Below are positions 21,308 to 32,672 of a stretch of DNA of 64,000 nucleotides, one piece after another. A program made the translations under genes and the position numbers. Source of the stretch: Artemia franciscana (Eukaryota > Arthropoda > Branchiopoda > Anostraca > Artemiidae). The stretch's first letter is position 1. Each line of letters begins with the position of its first letter. Under the pieces are notes generated by a model that did no database searches, had not been told where the DNA came from, and saw nothing but the letters and a program-made list of their open reading frames with translations. The stretch is from contig NC_088883.1 of assembly GCF_032884065.1 (NCBI RefSeq), positions 31,258,568 to 31,322,567 of the forward strand, in the 5' to 3' direction.

Positions 21308-22568
21308 TTAAAGTAGAATTATCATATAAAGTGGCGTATATTATCATGTATTACTACAACAAGCCGATTGAGGCGTTAAGCTCCATGTAGTTATCCTCTA
21401 CCAATATCTTGTATCTACACAAAAATTCGATTCCAAGATAAAAATGTCTTCCACTAGTGTCGATTAGGCGAATCCAATAGCAGAGTGGGACTTTTTCTAT
21501 CTGCTATACTATCTGAGATAGGAACTAGTATCAGGTTGAAACATGAAACAGTTATATGTTGAATATATGTTGAAACATATTATATATATAATAACATAAA
21601 CATAAATATAAACATATATATATGTTGAAACATATTCACCAATTGTCCATAGGAAAAACGCAGTACAGACATAAGAGAACTTGAAAAAAAAAACTATTTC
21701 TGAGGCCAAACAGAAAATGGACTGCGACAAAGACGACAAGAGAACAAACTTCAGAAAAGCTATGACTGAAATAAAATATATTACTATTATTTTAATTAGT
21801 CTAGGATGCTCCTAGGAATATTTATGTAGTTTTTTTTTTAAGATGGGATGCCTTTAGGAATATTTACGCAGTCAATCGCTACGCATTAGCAAAATTTAAA
21901 TTTTTCCCAAGCGTAGTGATTTATATCTGTAATAATTTATATTTTTGTTTATTATGTTGATAAAAGTCAAAGTTATTTTTAAAAAAAATCACTGTTTTGC
22001 GACCTTCTACAACACTTGAAAACGCAGATAATAGATTCTGGAATAGGATAGCAGGATTCCCCCATTCCAGTCTTTTTCAAAGAGGGGGACCAGCCTTTTC
22101 CTCAGCTCCTTGGTGGCTGCTTAGTAAAATTTACATTCCCCAAATCGGCATCAGTAATTCCAAAGTCGATACGTTACGAAACATAAATTTTATACAAAAG
22201 TGGAAAAAAAAATACCGTAACTCGTTTTTTCTCCAGTAATTAAAAACCAGTTGTGTTTACTTAAAGGAATTTTAAACATGAATACTAGAATACTAGAGAA
22301 ACGCATGGTAAAAACTATATGTACATTAAAAGTTCCATTTAACAGCAATGTTTGTGAATGAAAAAAGAAAACATAAAGAATTTTTGAAAACAAAATTTCC
22401 AAATAGCCTATCTTCAGAATCAATTATACTTGTATGACACAGAGAGGGTCATGTCCACGGGTCTGCTTTTCGTGAGAGAACGGGAGGGGGGTAAAGAATA
22501 CCCTCTGTACATTAATCTAACGGAACCGAGTTAGATTAGGACCTGATCTACTTAAATGTATAACAAGC
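21308..22568. other. Unassigned intronic sequence
   Basis: There are (AT)-rich dinucleotide patches at 21570-21625. No exon, RNA gene or clear element is recognised. Confidence 0.4.
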
Positions 22569-22750
22569 CGGTCCGTATCCAGGATTTGTTTCGGGGGGGG
22601 GGGTACAAAAGATTTGTTTTTGGGGGAAGGGGTATAAAAAACTTTTAAAAGCCCATCAAAAGTTGTTCATGTTCATTTGTTACGTTTTAAAGAGTTGGAT
22701 AAACATTTCAGGGGGGGTTCAAATCACGTAGCCCCCCTGGATACGGCCTT
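22569..22750 (+). mobile_element. G-rich short element with terminal inverted repeats (family D)
   Basis: The ends are CGGTCCGTATCCAGG and CCTGGATACGGCC, an inverted pair. The core is TTCATTTGTTACGTTTT-AAGAGTTGGATAAACATTTC. A G10 run lies inside the left end and GGGGGGG inside the right. About 180 bp, non-coding, MITE-sized. Confidence 0.7.
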
Positions 22751-22965
22751 GATTAGAAGGTTTTTAAACATTTTTACATGGGGGGGATACTGTTTTTTGC
22801 ATGCTTTTAGAAAAATCTAAGACCAATAAAAACTGGATATCCCCAAAAATAAGCGCAGAAAAAATGAGCTGAATCAACCAATTAAACTCTATTAAAGGGA
22901 TGATCTTTAAATCTAAATTTAATGGAAAATGTAACATAATACCTTTGGAATTACCAGTCGATATA

Positions 22966-23812
22966 CCCCAATCAACAGGGCTAGTAGAGAGCCTGGTTGT
23001 TATGAAGAATCTTGTCTCACAGTAAAAAAAAAAACTGTGCATGCCCCAATCAATAGGGCTAGTCGAGAGCCTGGTGATTGTTATGAAGAGTCTTGTCTCA
23101 CAGTAAAAAAAAACTGTGCATGCCCCAATCAATAGGGCTAGTCGAGAGCCTGGTGATTGTTATGAAGAGTCTTGTCTCACAGTAAAAAAAACTGTGCATG
23201 CCCCAATCAATAGGGCTAGTCGAGAGCCTGGTGATTGTTATGAAGAGTCTTGTCTCATAGTAAAAAAAACTGTGCATGCCCCAATCAATAGGGCTAGTCG
23301 AGAGACTGGTGATTGTTATGAAGAGTCTTGTCTCACAGTAAAAAAAAACTGTGCATGCCCCAATCAATAGGGCTAGTCGAGAGCCTGGTGATTGTTATGA
23401 AGAGTCTTGTCTCACAGTAAAAAAAAACTGTGCATGCCCCAATCAATAGGGCTAGTCGAGAGCCTGGTGATTGTTATGAAGAGTCTTGTCTCACAGTAAA
23501 AAAAACTGTGCATGCCCCAATCAATAGGGCTAGTCGAGAGACTGGTGATTGTTATGAAGAGTCTTGTCTCACAGTAAAAAAAAACTGTGCATGCCCCAAT
23601 CAATAGGGCTAGTCGAGAGACTGGTGATTGTTATGAAGAGTCTTGTCTCACAGTAAAAAAAAACTGTGCATGCCCCAATCAATAGGGCTAGTCGAGAGCC
23701 TGGTGATTGTTATGAAGAGTCTTGTCTCACAGTAAAAAAAAACTGTGCATGCCCCAATCAATAGGGCTAGTCGAGAGCCTGGTGATTGTTATGAAGAGTC
23801 TTGTCTCACAGT
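22966..23812 (+). repeat. Tandem array, eleven units of 78-79 bp
   Basis: CCCCAATCAA starts at 22966, 23044, 23123, 23201, 23279, 23358, 23437, 23515, 23594, 23673 and 23752. Each unit ends in CACAGT-A(7-10)-ACTGTG, a 6 bp hairpin with an A-tract loop. Most unit-length variation is in that A tract; the first unit is the most diverged. The apparent open frames on both strands are by-products of the periodicity. Confidence 0.95.
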
Positions 23813-24190
23813 CAGAAAACTCTGGGACAAATTCCAGAAAAAACACAACGCATCAAAAAGCTTAATAGAAGAACAAAATTGACATTCTTAGATTACCCAC
23901 GTGCGAGATGGACGTAGGCCAAAATCAAATTAGCTCATTCAGTATTCAACCTTCGAAAATAACCTGACGAACAACTCACAAGTCAACGAATAAAATAGAT
24001 ATTCATGCTTAATCAACCAAAGAATGGGTATTATTTATATTTGACCTTAATTAAAACTTCACAAATCTACATTTGTTATGCATAATTTATCATCGTCTTT
24101 TCCGTATTGGCGAACTAAAAATAGTCCCTGAAACTTTTGAATTAAAGTTTTTACGAAAAGTTTTATTTGAATCGGTATATTTGTTTGTTT

Positions 24191-24192
<2 letters not shown>

Positions 24193-24275
<83 letters not shown>
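24193..24275. repeat. (TA)n microsatellite, about 41 dinucleotides
   Basis: An uninterrupted TA dinucleotide run. True length may be poorly determined by sequencing. Confidence 0.95.
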
Positions 24276-24277
<2 letters not shown>

Positions 24278-25129
24278 TAATCGGAAGCTGTATTTATATT
24301 GCCAATTTTAATAACAAAATAAAAGATGTCTAAATACAACATTGTTTTGTTGCTAAAAAAAAAATTATTTACTACAATCGCAAGGTGCAGGCCTATTTAT
24401 TTTACAGATTTTAATCGGATAATAATGAACTACCAAACACAACATTATTTTTATTGCTAAAAACTTATCTATGTTAATCACAAGTCGTATTTATTTTGCA
24501 AGCTTTATTTCCAAAATAAAAATCATTCGATACAAAATCAATTTCGTTTCTAAAAAACATTTATTTTAATTTCAAATCGTATTCATTTGCAAAGTAAAGA
24601 ATTATGAGACACAATATTATTTTTATTGCTAAAAAGGCAATTAAAAACCTAAAATATTGAAAAAAGATTCCCACCCAAAAATCGCTAAGGTTTTTGGCAA
24701 GAAAAAAAAAGACTGGCCTCATCTGTTGAGCAAAAACTGAAAGGTCTTTGGTCATGGCGCATGTCTTTCAAGGAAAACCCTTGTAGAATCTGATGGAGTT
24801 AGGGATATACCCAGGAGCTCAGTCTTTTTTGAAGGGAGGGAGAGGGCTAAAACCAGTAATTTTTAAACCCGAATCTTTCGTAGATGAAGTGGAATAAAAG
24901 TCGCAACAATTTGCCAAACATCTACTATAAGTAGCAAATATACAGTCCTTTGGCTTTTTTGCAAAAAAAAAAATTGTGCAAATTAATTATATTTTGCCTG
25001 ATACAGTTAAAATAAATGTTTGTAACAAAAGATTCTTTACGGGAGATTAGATAGGCATGTTTATAAACAGGTCGGTTCAAATATTTGTCTTTACAAATAT
25101 TCGTTTATATATACAAAAAAACAACAAAC

Positions 25130-25249
25130 CTTGAAAGTGGTATTGGGAGGAGGAAGCCCCTGAGGAGGCCAATAGTCCAGTCGGTAAAATCCATCTCTTT
25201 GTGATACGTCTCCAGGTATACGGATGGCCAGATTTGCCCCTTCGCATAT
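25130..25249 (-). CDS. Ptp10D: Ptp10D-type receptor tyrosine phosphatase, exon opening first FN3 domain
   Basis: The minus-strand exon lies between the acceptor TTTTTTTTAG (25250-25259) and the donor GTTTGTTG (25122-25129). It has 120 nt, exactly 40 codons in phase 0 at both ends. It reads ICEGANLAIRIPGDV, then SQRDG, then FYRLDYWPPQGLPPPNTTFK. Insect Ptp10D starts its mature extracellular part with a similar 'ADLVIEIPG…FYRLEY-PPQG-P-P-TTF' segment, directly after the signal peptide. The exon therefore encodes the mature N terminus, and the signal peptide must come from an upstream exon that I did not find in 25250-52306. NTT is a potential N-glycosylation site. This is the 5'-most exon identified for this gene. 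Confidence 0.88.
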
Positions 25250-26613
25250 CTAAAAAAAAGACCAAAAAAATGCTTTACTAACTAGATCTCAAAACTTGAG
25301 TATTTTTTTGACACCCGATCTGTCTAAAGCAGCAATGGATTGAGGATGATTCCATGCAGGGCCTTACCAAGGATTCTTTTTTCGGAGAAGGGGGTTTGCA
25401 AAAGGATTTTTTCGGGGGGTTAAATTTTTTTTTAAACGCATCAAAATTTAATTATATTCATTTTTATTACGTTTTTACCAGTCGGACAAAAATTTCGGGG
25501 GGGGGGGGGGGTAAGTAAAGCCCTAACCCCCCCCCCCCATGAAAACGACCTTGATCCCATTATTCAGGTTAAAAAAGGGGGCAGCATGCCCACCTTAATA
25601 CTAAAAATTCAATGTTAAAAGGAGAGGTCTGCAAGGGTCATAGGTTTAATTTGAATATCTAGTGATACATATTTAAGTTCCGTGCGTGATCCTAATTCTG
25701 AAAAAGCGCAACTTATCCACTTCTTCTACAAATATTTATTTACGAAGAATAGGGCAATTTCATAATTTGCAATTTCGCCGATGGGACTCCATGGTTGTCT
25801 CCTCTCCTAGAGCCACATTTTTTGGACCTTTGATTAGTCAGAGCGAAATGGCTACCTTAAAATTCCCATCCAATGTCACGGATGGGGCGAGTTTACAGAA
25901 AACCAAAAAGGGCAACGAAGAGGGGCTTGTGCCCTCCAATCACACTCATTCCTTAAAAACGGCATTTAAATATTAAAGTTTTGGTTAGACGAGCCCCTCT
26001 AAAGTGTTGAAGGCTATCCTTAACGCACGAAAGGGCCAGAAAAAAGAATAAAAATAAATAAATACATGGACGACACATCGCTCTTTACTCCGATAAAAGC
26101 AATGTTCACATACTGAAAAAGGCCTAAAATATTTGTCCTCCAAATGATACTTACGCAACTATGGAATCGCTCCCAACGGATTGCTTTTAATTTGAATTGT
26201 CAAAGGACCGCATTTAATTTTTTACGACTTTGTTTGTGTCAATATAATAGTTCTCAGCGGCGTACGAGCTAAAGTGAAAAGGCGGCGAAAAATTGGGATT
26301 TATATCAAAGCTTTTAAACGGAAATGACAACACAAGCGAAACTTATGTCGCAATGACAGCATTAAAATAGACCAATAGAGTAAAAGCGTGGGAACAATTT
26401 TTAAAAATCCTCTATCAACATTAGTACTGCATTTTCTTAGGTGTTGCCGTGTTTAATCGCCAAAATTAATAATCCTCCTCATATATAGAATAATATCTGC
26501 TCATTTTAAGTTTTAATATTGCTCCTTACTTTCAGTTGAAAAAAAGTTGATTTTTCGTTTCATTTCTGGCTGTTTTTTAAATCATGCCAAAAAAATACAA
26601 TTGTTACTAATCA
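25250..26613. other. Sequence upstream of the phosphatase exon
   Basis: A family D element occupies 25366-25552. The stretch 25690-25976 has an open plus-strand frame I cannot assign. 26150-26400 looks non-repetitive and contains a minus-strand donor-like GTAAGT at 26149-26154. A minus-strand family B terminal fragment lies at about 26455-26605. Confidence 0.35.
25366..25552 (+). mobile_element. G-rich short element (family D)
   Basis: It has the core TTCATTTTTATTACGTTTTT, then CCAGTCGGACAAAAATTTCG, followed by a G14 run and a C13 run. The ends (GGCCTTACCAAGG, ACGACCTTG) are degraded versions of the CCGTATCCAGG/CCTGGATACGG pair. Confidence 0.6.
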
Positions 26614-28346
26614 AACAGTTCGTGGTAACGAACTGTAGTAAGGAGCGATCCGGCTCAATAGTAACCAAAACTCTAAAAAATTGAATTTTGATATAAATAG
26701 CTGCATCAAAAGAATCGCATTTTAATGCTGATTTTAAATATATAAGTTTCATCAAGTTTAGTCTTAGCCATCAAAAGTTACGAGCCTGAGAAAATTTGCC
26801 TTATTTAGGAAAATAGGGAGAAACACCCCCTAAAAGTCGTAGGATCTTAACGAAAATGACACCATCAGATTCAGCGTATCAGAGAACCCTACTGTAGAAG
26901 TTTCAAGCTCCTATCTGCAAAAATGTGGAATTTTGCATTTTTTGCCAGAAGACAAATCACGGGTGCGTGTTTATTTGTTTGTTTTGTTTTTTTTCCCAGG
27001 GGTCATCGTATCGACCAAGTGGTCCTAGCATGTCGCAAGAGGGCTCATTCTAACGGAAATGAAAAGTTCTAGTGCCCTTTTTAAGTGACCAAAAAAATTG
27101 GAGGGCATCTAGGCCCCCTCCCACGCTCATTTTTTTCCCAAAGTCAACGGATCAAAATTTTGAGATAGCCATTTTGTTTGGCATAGTCGAAAATCTTAAT
27201 AACTATGTTTTTGGGGATGACTTACTCCCCCACAGTCCCTGGGGGAGGGGTTGCAAGTTACAAACTTCAACCAGTGTTTACATATAATAATGGTTATTGG
27301 GAAGTGTACAGACGTTTTCAGGGGGATTTTTTTGGTTTTGGGGGTAGGGTTGAGGGAGGGGGCTATGTGGGAGGATCTTTCCTTGGAGAAATATGCCATG
27401 GGGGAAAAATTCAATGAAAAGGGCGCAGGATTTTCTAGCATTACTATAAAAAAAAAACAATGAAAAAATAAACATGAAAACGTTTTTTCAAATGAAAGTA
27501 AGGAATAGCATTGAAATTTAAAACAAACAGAGATTATTACGCATATGAAGGGTTCTAAAAATACTTTAGCATAAAGAGCGAGGTATTTAGGAGGAGATAA
27601 ATACCTCGCTCTTTATGCTAAAATATTTTTAGTGATTTCAACTATTTATTCTACGGCCTATTTGATTCAGGGGTCATTCTTAAAGAATTGGAACAAAACT
27701 TACGATTTAGTGTAAAGAGCGAGGTATTAACGAGGGTACAAACCCCCTCGTACACATAATAAAAATATAAGAATATAAAAGTTTGTTACGTAAGTTAATT
27801 CTTAAGTTACGTATATTTTTTACTAATAAAAACGTTCGTTGAATATTAAAAGTTCTAGTAGCCTTTTTAAGTAACCGAAAAATTGGAGGGCAGCTAGGCC
27901 TCCTTCCCCACCCCTTATTTCTCAAAATCGTCTGATCAAAACTAAGAGAAAGCCATTTAGCCAAAAAAAAATTAATATACTAATTTCATTTCAATAATTT
28001 ATGTGCGGAGAGCCAAAATCAAACATGCATTAATTCAAAAACGTTCAGAAATTAAATAAAAAAACTAGTTTTTTTAACTGAAAGTAAGGAGCGACATTAA
28101 AACTTAAAACGAACAGAAATTACTCCGTATATGAAATGAGTTGTCCCCTCCGCAGTCCCACGCTCTTTACGCTAAAGTTTTTAGTTGTTTTAAAAAGTAG
28201 AATTGTGGCAAAGAGTCAAACTTTAGCGTAAAGAGCGAGGGACTGCGGAGGGGACAACCCATTTCATATACGGAGTAATTTCTGTTCGTTTTAAGTTTTA
28301 ATGTCGCTCCTTACTTTCAGTTAAAAAAACTAGTTTTTTTATTTAA
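26614..28346 (+). mobile_element. Family B element, copy 3, with terminal foldback
   Basis: It opens with AAACAGTTCGTGGTAACGAA, which forms the hairpin CAGTTCGTGGTAACGAACTG, then GTAAGGAGCGATCCGGCTCA. Downstream it keeps the order of the minus-strand copy at 36.2-37.9 kb through all its landmarks: 'GATAGGAGC'-type block, the C-rich 'GCCCCCTCCCACGCTCAT', the 'AGTCCCTGGGGGAGGGG' patch, the 'GAGCGAGGTATT' arms and the final foldback at 28053-28346. No protein is encoded. Confidence 0.7.
28053..28346. repeat. Foldback (hairpin) block at the end of family B copy 3
   Basis: Left arm ACTGAAAGTAAGGAGCGACA… with CCGTATATGAAATGAG, and right arm with its complement, pair over roughly 120 bp around a loop of about 40 bp at 28176-28214. 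In the inner 55 bp the two arms differ at about two positions. Confidence 0.85.
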
Positions 28347-28454
28347 TATAAATGAAAGACTGTTTCTTTTGGGGAATTTTTGTTAGATGGGTCGGAGCCC
28401 AGTCAATTTAAAAAACTATTGCTATGTGTGAACAATATGGGAAAACTCCAGGGA

Positions 28455-28543
28455 CTATGGAGGTCAAGACCATATCAAGGGGGGTTAGGGGGGTTTAAAC
28501 CCGATCCAAAATGATTGTCCGAATCGTAAAAACGTAACAAAAA
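28455..28543 (-). mobile_element. Partial G-rich element (family D), truncated by family A copy 4
   Basis: On the minus strand it ends CCTTGATATGGTCTTGACC and shows the core GTTACGTTTTTACGATTCGG. The remaining half is missing where family A copy 4 begins. Confidence 0.5.
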
Positions 28544-30784
28544 CAAAAGCTAAGAGCTCATATGGCACTTGTGACGAGGTCGGAAGAGCCAAGAGCTCAT
28601 ATGGCATGAGCTCTACCAAAATTCTAAGAACCAACATATTGATTTAAAAGGAAAATCAGAGGCTTAATGCCGGTCGGGAATTAAAATAAGAGCTCTGAGA
28701 CACGAGGTCCTTATAAATATCAAAATTCATTAAGATCCGATCACCCACTCGTAAGTTAAAAATACCTCTTTTTTATAATTTTTCTCTCCCTTCAGCCACC
28801 CAGATGGTCGAATCGGGGCAAACAACTTTATCAAGTGAATTTGGGCAGGTCCCTGAAACGCCTACCAATTGATATCGTCCTAGCACGTCCAGAAGCACCG
28901 AACTCACCAAAGCAATGGACCCCCCTAACTCCTCCCAAGAGAACGGATCCAATTCGATTACATCAATCACGTATCTACGATATTTGCTTATTCTACCCAC
29001 CAAGTTTCACCCCGATCTCTCCACTCTAAGCGTTTTCCAGCACTTCCGGTTTCCCCTCCAACTCCTCCAATGTCACCAGATCTGGTCAGGATTTGAAATA
29101 AGAGCTCTGAGACACGAGTTCCTTCTAAATAACAAATTTCATTAAGGTCTGGTCACTCGTTCCTAAGTTAAAAATACCTCAATTTTTCTTATTTTTCCAA
29201 AATAACCCCCCCAACTCCCCCAAAGAGAGCGTATTCAGTCCGGTTATGTCAATCACGTATCTAGGAATTGTGCTTATTCTCCCACCAAGTTTCATCCCGA
29301 TCTCTCCACTCTAAGCGTTTTCCAAGATTTCCGTTTCCTCCTTCAATTCCACCAGTATCACCGGATACACTCGGGATTCAAAATAAGAACTCTGAGACAC
29401 AAGGTCCTTCTAAATATCAAATTTCATTAAGATCCGATTACCCATTCGTAAGTTAAAAACTAATTCTTTTCGATTTTTCCTCTCCCTCTAGCCCCCCAGA
29501 TGGAAGAATTGGGGAAACGATTGTTATCAAATCAATTTGTGTAGGTCCCTGACATGCCTACCAATTTTCATTGTCCTAGTACGTCCAGAAGCACCGAACT
29601 CGCCAAAACAATAGAAATTCCCCAACTCCCCCAAAGAGAGCGGATCCGTTCCAGTTATGTCAATCACATATCTAGAGCTTGTGCTTATTCTTACCATCAA
29701 GTTTCATCCCCATCTCTTCACTCTAAGCGTTTTCAAGATTTCCGGTTTCCAAGATTTATGTTTCCGCTCTAAAACCCCTTATGTCCCCGGATCCGATTCG
29801 AATTGAAAATGGAGCATCTGATACATAAGATCTTGCTATATATCTAGTTTCTTTATATCCGATCACCCATTCGTAAGATAAAGGTACCTCAATTTTCGCG
29901 TTTTCCAAGATTTCTGATTTACCCCTCCGACTCCCCTCAATTTCACCGGATCTGGTCGGGATTTAAAATGAGAGCTCTTAAGCACAAGATCCTTCTAAAT
30001 ATACATTTCTTAAGATCTGATCAACCGTTCGTAAGTTACAAATGCCTCATTTTTTCTAATTTTTCCGAATTACTCCCCCCCAACTCCCCCAAAGAGAGCG
30101 GATCCGGTCTGGTTATGTCAGTCACGTATCTTAGACTTGTGCTTATTCTTCCCACCAAGTTTCATCCTGATCTGTCTGCTTTATGCGTTTTCCAAGATCT
30201 CCAGTCCCCTCCTCAACTCCCCCCCCCCCCCCCCGATGACACTATCTGAGTTACGAAGTCCTTCTAAATATGAAATTTCATTAAGATCCGATCACTCCTT
30301 TGTAAGTTAAAAATAACTCGTTTTTTCTAATTTTTCAGAATTAACCCCCCCCCCCCATCTCCCCCAAAGAGGGCGAATCCGTTCCAGTTATGTCAATCAC
30401 GTATCTAGGACTTGTTTATTTTCTCCACCAAGTTTCATCCCGATCCCTCCACTCTAAGCGTTCTCCAAGATTTTAGGTTTCCCCAAACTCCCCCCAATGT
30501 CATCGGATCCAGTCACGATTTAAAATAAGAGCTCTGAGACACGATATCAATCTAAATATAAAATTTCATTAAGATCCAACCACCCGTTCGTAAGTTAAAA
30601 ATACCTCATTTTGTTTAATTTTTTCGAATTAATCGGGGAAATGACTGTTTCTAATTAAATATGGTCTGGTCCCTGATACGCCTGCAAAATTTCATCGTCC
30701 TAGCTTATCTGGAAGTGCCTAAACTAGCAAAACCGGGACAGACAGACCAACAGAATTTGCGATCGCTATATGTCACTTGGTATT
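28544..30784 (+). mobile_element. Family A element, copy 4
   Basis: The 5' end is CAAAAGCTAAGAGCTCATAT then GGCACTTGTGACGAG. About seven modules follow, with C tracts near 29206, 30075, 30219-30234 and 30345. A GACAGACAGACCAACAGA stretch leads to TATGTCACTTGG, where the copy stops; the second arm of the 3' hairpin is missing. Confidence 0.75.
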
Positions 30785-30874
30785 TACTAAAATAAATAAA
30801 TTTTGTATACGTTTTTTAAAGCTTTGATGGTAAAGCTTTGATTGGAATCCTGGCTTCCACCCTGATGGAGGCTC

Positions 30875-32672
30875 TGAATACGCTGAATTAAATGACTATC
30901 TTAACATTTTGACCGGATGTCTTTGGGGGGAAAATGTACACGGGAAAGGGGATAGATGCTCTCTAATATTTTGTTCACTTGAAAAGGGCAGTAGAACTTT
31001 TGATTTCCGATCTTGTAGGCCGACAAGTTCGATGCGATTATTCATGAGAAAAACAAACAAATAAACACGCATCCGTGATCTTTCTTCTGCCAAAAAATAA
31101 AAAATTCCATATTTCTGTTGATAGGAGCTTGAAACCTCTGGAGTAAGGTTTCTGACATGCTGGATCTGATGGTGTGATCTTCGTTAGGATTCTGACTTTT
31201 TGAGTGTTTCCCCTTTTTCGAAAACACTCCCGTTCCCTTTTTGCCTTTTGATAGGTACCATTAAACTTAATGAACTTTATATATTTGGAAACAGCATAAG
31301 AAGCAAATTTTTTGCTGTATCTACTGTTATCAAAATTCCGTTTTTATGGCACTTGGTATCTACCAAGTGACACATAGCGATCGCAAATTTTGTCGGTCGG
31401 TCTGTCGGTCCCGGTTTTGCTAGTTTAGGCACTTCCAGGTAAGCTAGGACGATGAAATTTGGCAGGCGTATCAGGACCCAGACCGGATTAAATAAGAAAT
31501 CGTCGTTTCCCAGATTCGGCCATCTGGGAGGGGGAGTGGAGGGACGGTTAAATCGGAAAAATTAGAAAAGAGGTATTTTTAACATACGAACGGGTGATCG
31601 GATCTTGTTGGAATTCGATATTAGGAAGGATATCGTGTCTCAGAGCGCTCATTTCAAATCCCGACCGGATCTGGTGACATTGAGGGGATTTGGGGGGAGC
31701 GAACCTAAAATCTTGAAAAACACTTAGAGTGAAGGGATCGGGATGAAACTTGGTGGGGAAAATAAGTAGAGGTCCTAGATAGGTGATTGACATAACCGGA
31801 ACGGATCCACTCTATTTGGGGGAGTTGGGGAGGTTAATTCTGAAAAATTAGAAAAAATGAGGTATTTTTAACTTACGAAGGAGTGATCGGATCTTAATGA
31901 AATCTCATATTTAGAAGGACCTCGTAACTCAAATCTCTTATTTTAAATCCCGACCGGATCCAGCGTCACTGGGGGGGGGACTGGAAATCTTAGAAAACAC
32001 TTAAAGCGGAGAGATCAGGATGAAACTGGGCGGGAAGAACAAAAACGAGTCCAGAATACATGACTGAAATAACAGGACCGGATCCGCTCTTTTGGGAGTT
32101 GGGGGGGGGGTAATTTGGAAAAATAGAAAAATGAGGTATTTGTAACTTACGAACGGGTGATCAGATCTTAATGCTCTCTAATACTGGACTATAACTAATA
32201 CTGGATTTGCTCTCTTTGGGGGAGGGGTTCAGTGCTTTGGCGAGTTTGGTGCTTCTGGGCGTGCTAGGACGATGAAAATTGGTAGGCGTGTCAGGGAGCT
32301 GCACAAATTGACTTGATAAAGTCGTTTTCCCGAATTCGACCATCTGAGGGGCTGAAGGGAGAGGAAAAATTAGAAAAATGATGTATTTATAGCTTACGAG
32401 TGGGTGATCGGATCTTAATGAATTTTGATATTTAGAAGGACCTCGTGACTCGGAGCTCTTATTTTAAATCCTGACCGGCATTAACCCTCTGATTTTCCTT
32501 TTAAATTAATCTACTGATTCTTAGAATTTTGCTAGAACTCATACCATATGAGCTCTTGGCTCTTCCGGCCTCGTCACAAGTGCCATATGAGCTCTTAGCT
32601 CTTGTTTATTGTTTCGATTATTAAAGGACCGAGTCACTCCTTACTTACAGTTTGTTACCACGAACTGTTTAA
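30875..32672 (-). mobile_element. Family B element, copy 4, interrupted by family A copy 5
   Basis: The left piece (30875-31343) and the right piece (32605-32672) together match the continuous family B copy at 37.9 kb. The left piece ends ATCAAAATTCCGTTTTTA; the right piece resumes with TTTCGATTATT and runs to CGAGTCACTCCTTACTTACA and the terminal ACCACGAACTGTTT. The 1.26 kb between is family A copy 5. Confidence 0.7.
31344..32604 (-). mobile_element. Family A element, copy 5 (nested)
   Basis: On the minus strand it runs from CAAGAGCTAAGAGCTCATAT and GGCACTTGTGACGAG (32604 downwards) to CACTTGGTAGATACCAAGTG then CCATAA (31344). Both the 5' ATGGCACTTG and the 3' CAAGTGCCAT are exact. About five modules lie between, with G tracts on the plus strand. 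This is the copy with both ends best preserved. Confidence 0.8.

Larger units (their letters stand above)
19384..25129 (-). other. Ptp10D intron of 5.7 kb
   Basis: The intron is bounded by donor GTTTGT (25124-25129) and acceptor AG (19384-19385) on the minus strand, phase 0. It contains family A copy 3, two family D elements, the 79 bp array and a (TA)n microsatellite. Confidence 0.85.

Noticed and set aside
22764..23603. Repetitive proteins (CETRLFITITSLSTSPIDWG… and its plus-strand counterpart)
   Set aside because: The frames exist only because unit lengths near 78 keep phase; they break at 79 bp units and have no start context or splice logic.
22966..23812. CRISPR-like array
   Set aside because: Units are contiguous 78-79 bp repeats without unique spacers, in a eukaryotic context; it is a minisatellite.
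24073..24333. Protein with a poly-Ile/Tyr core
   Set aside because: Translation of the (TA)n microsatellite.
25077..25265. 62-codon minus-strand frame MVFFLDMRRGKSGHPYTW…
   Set aside because: It overlaps the phosphatase exon in another frame; only the ICEGANLAIRIPG frame is bounded by splice sites and matches a protein family.
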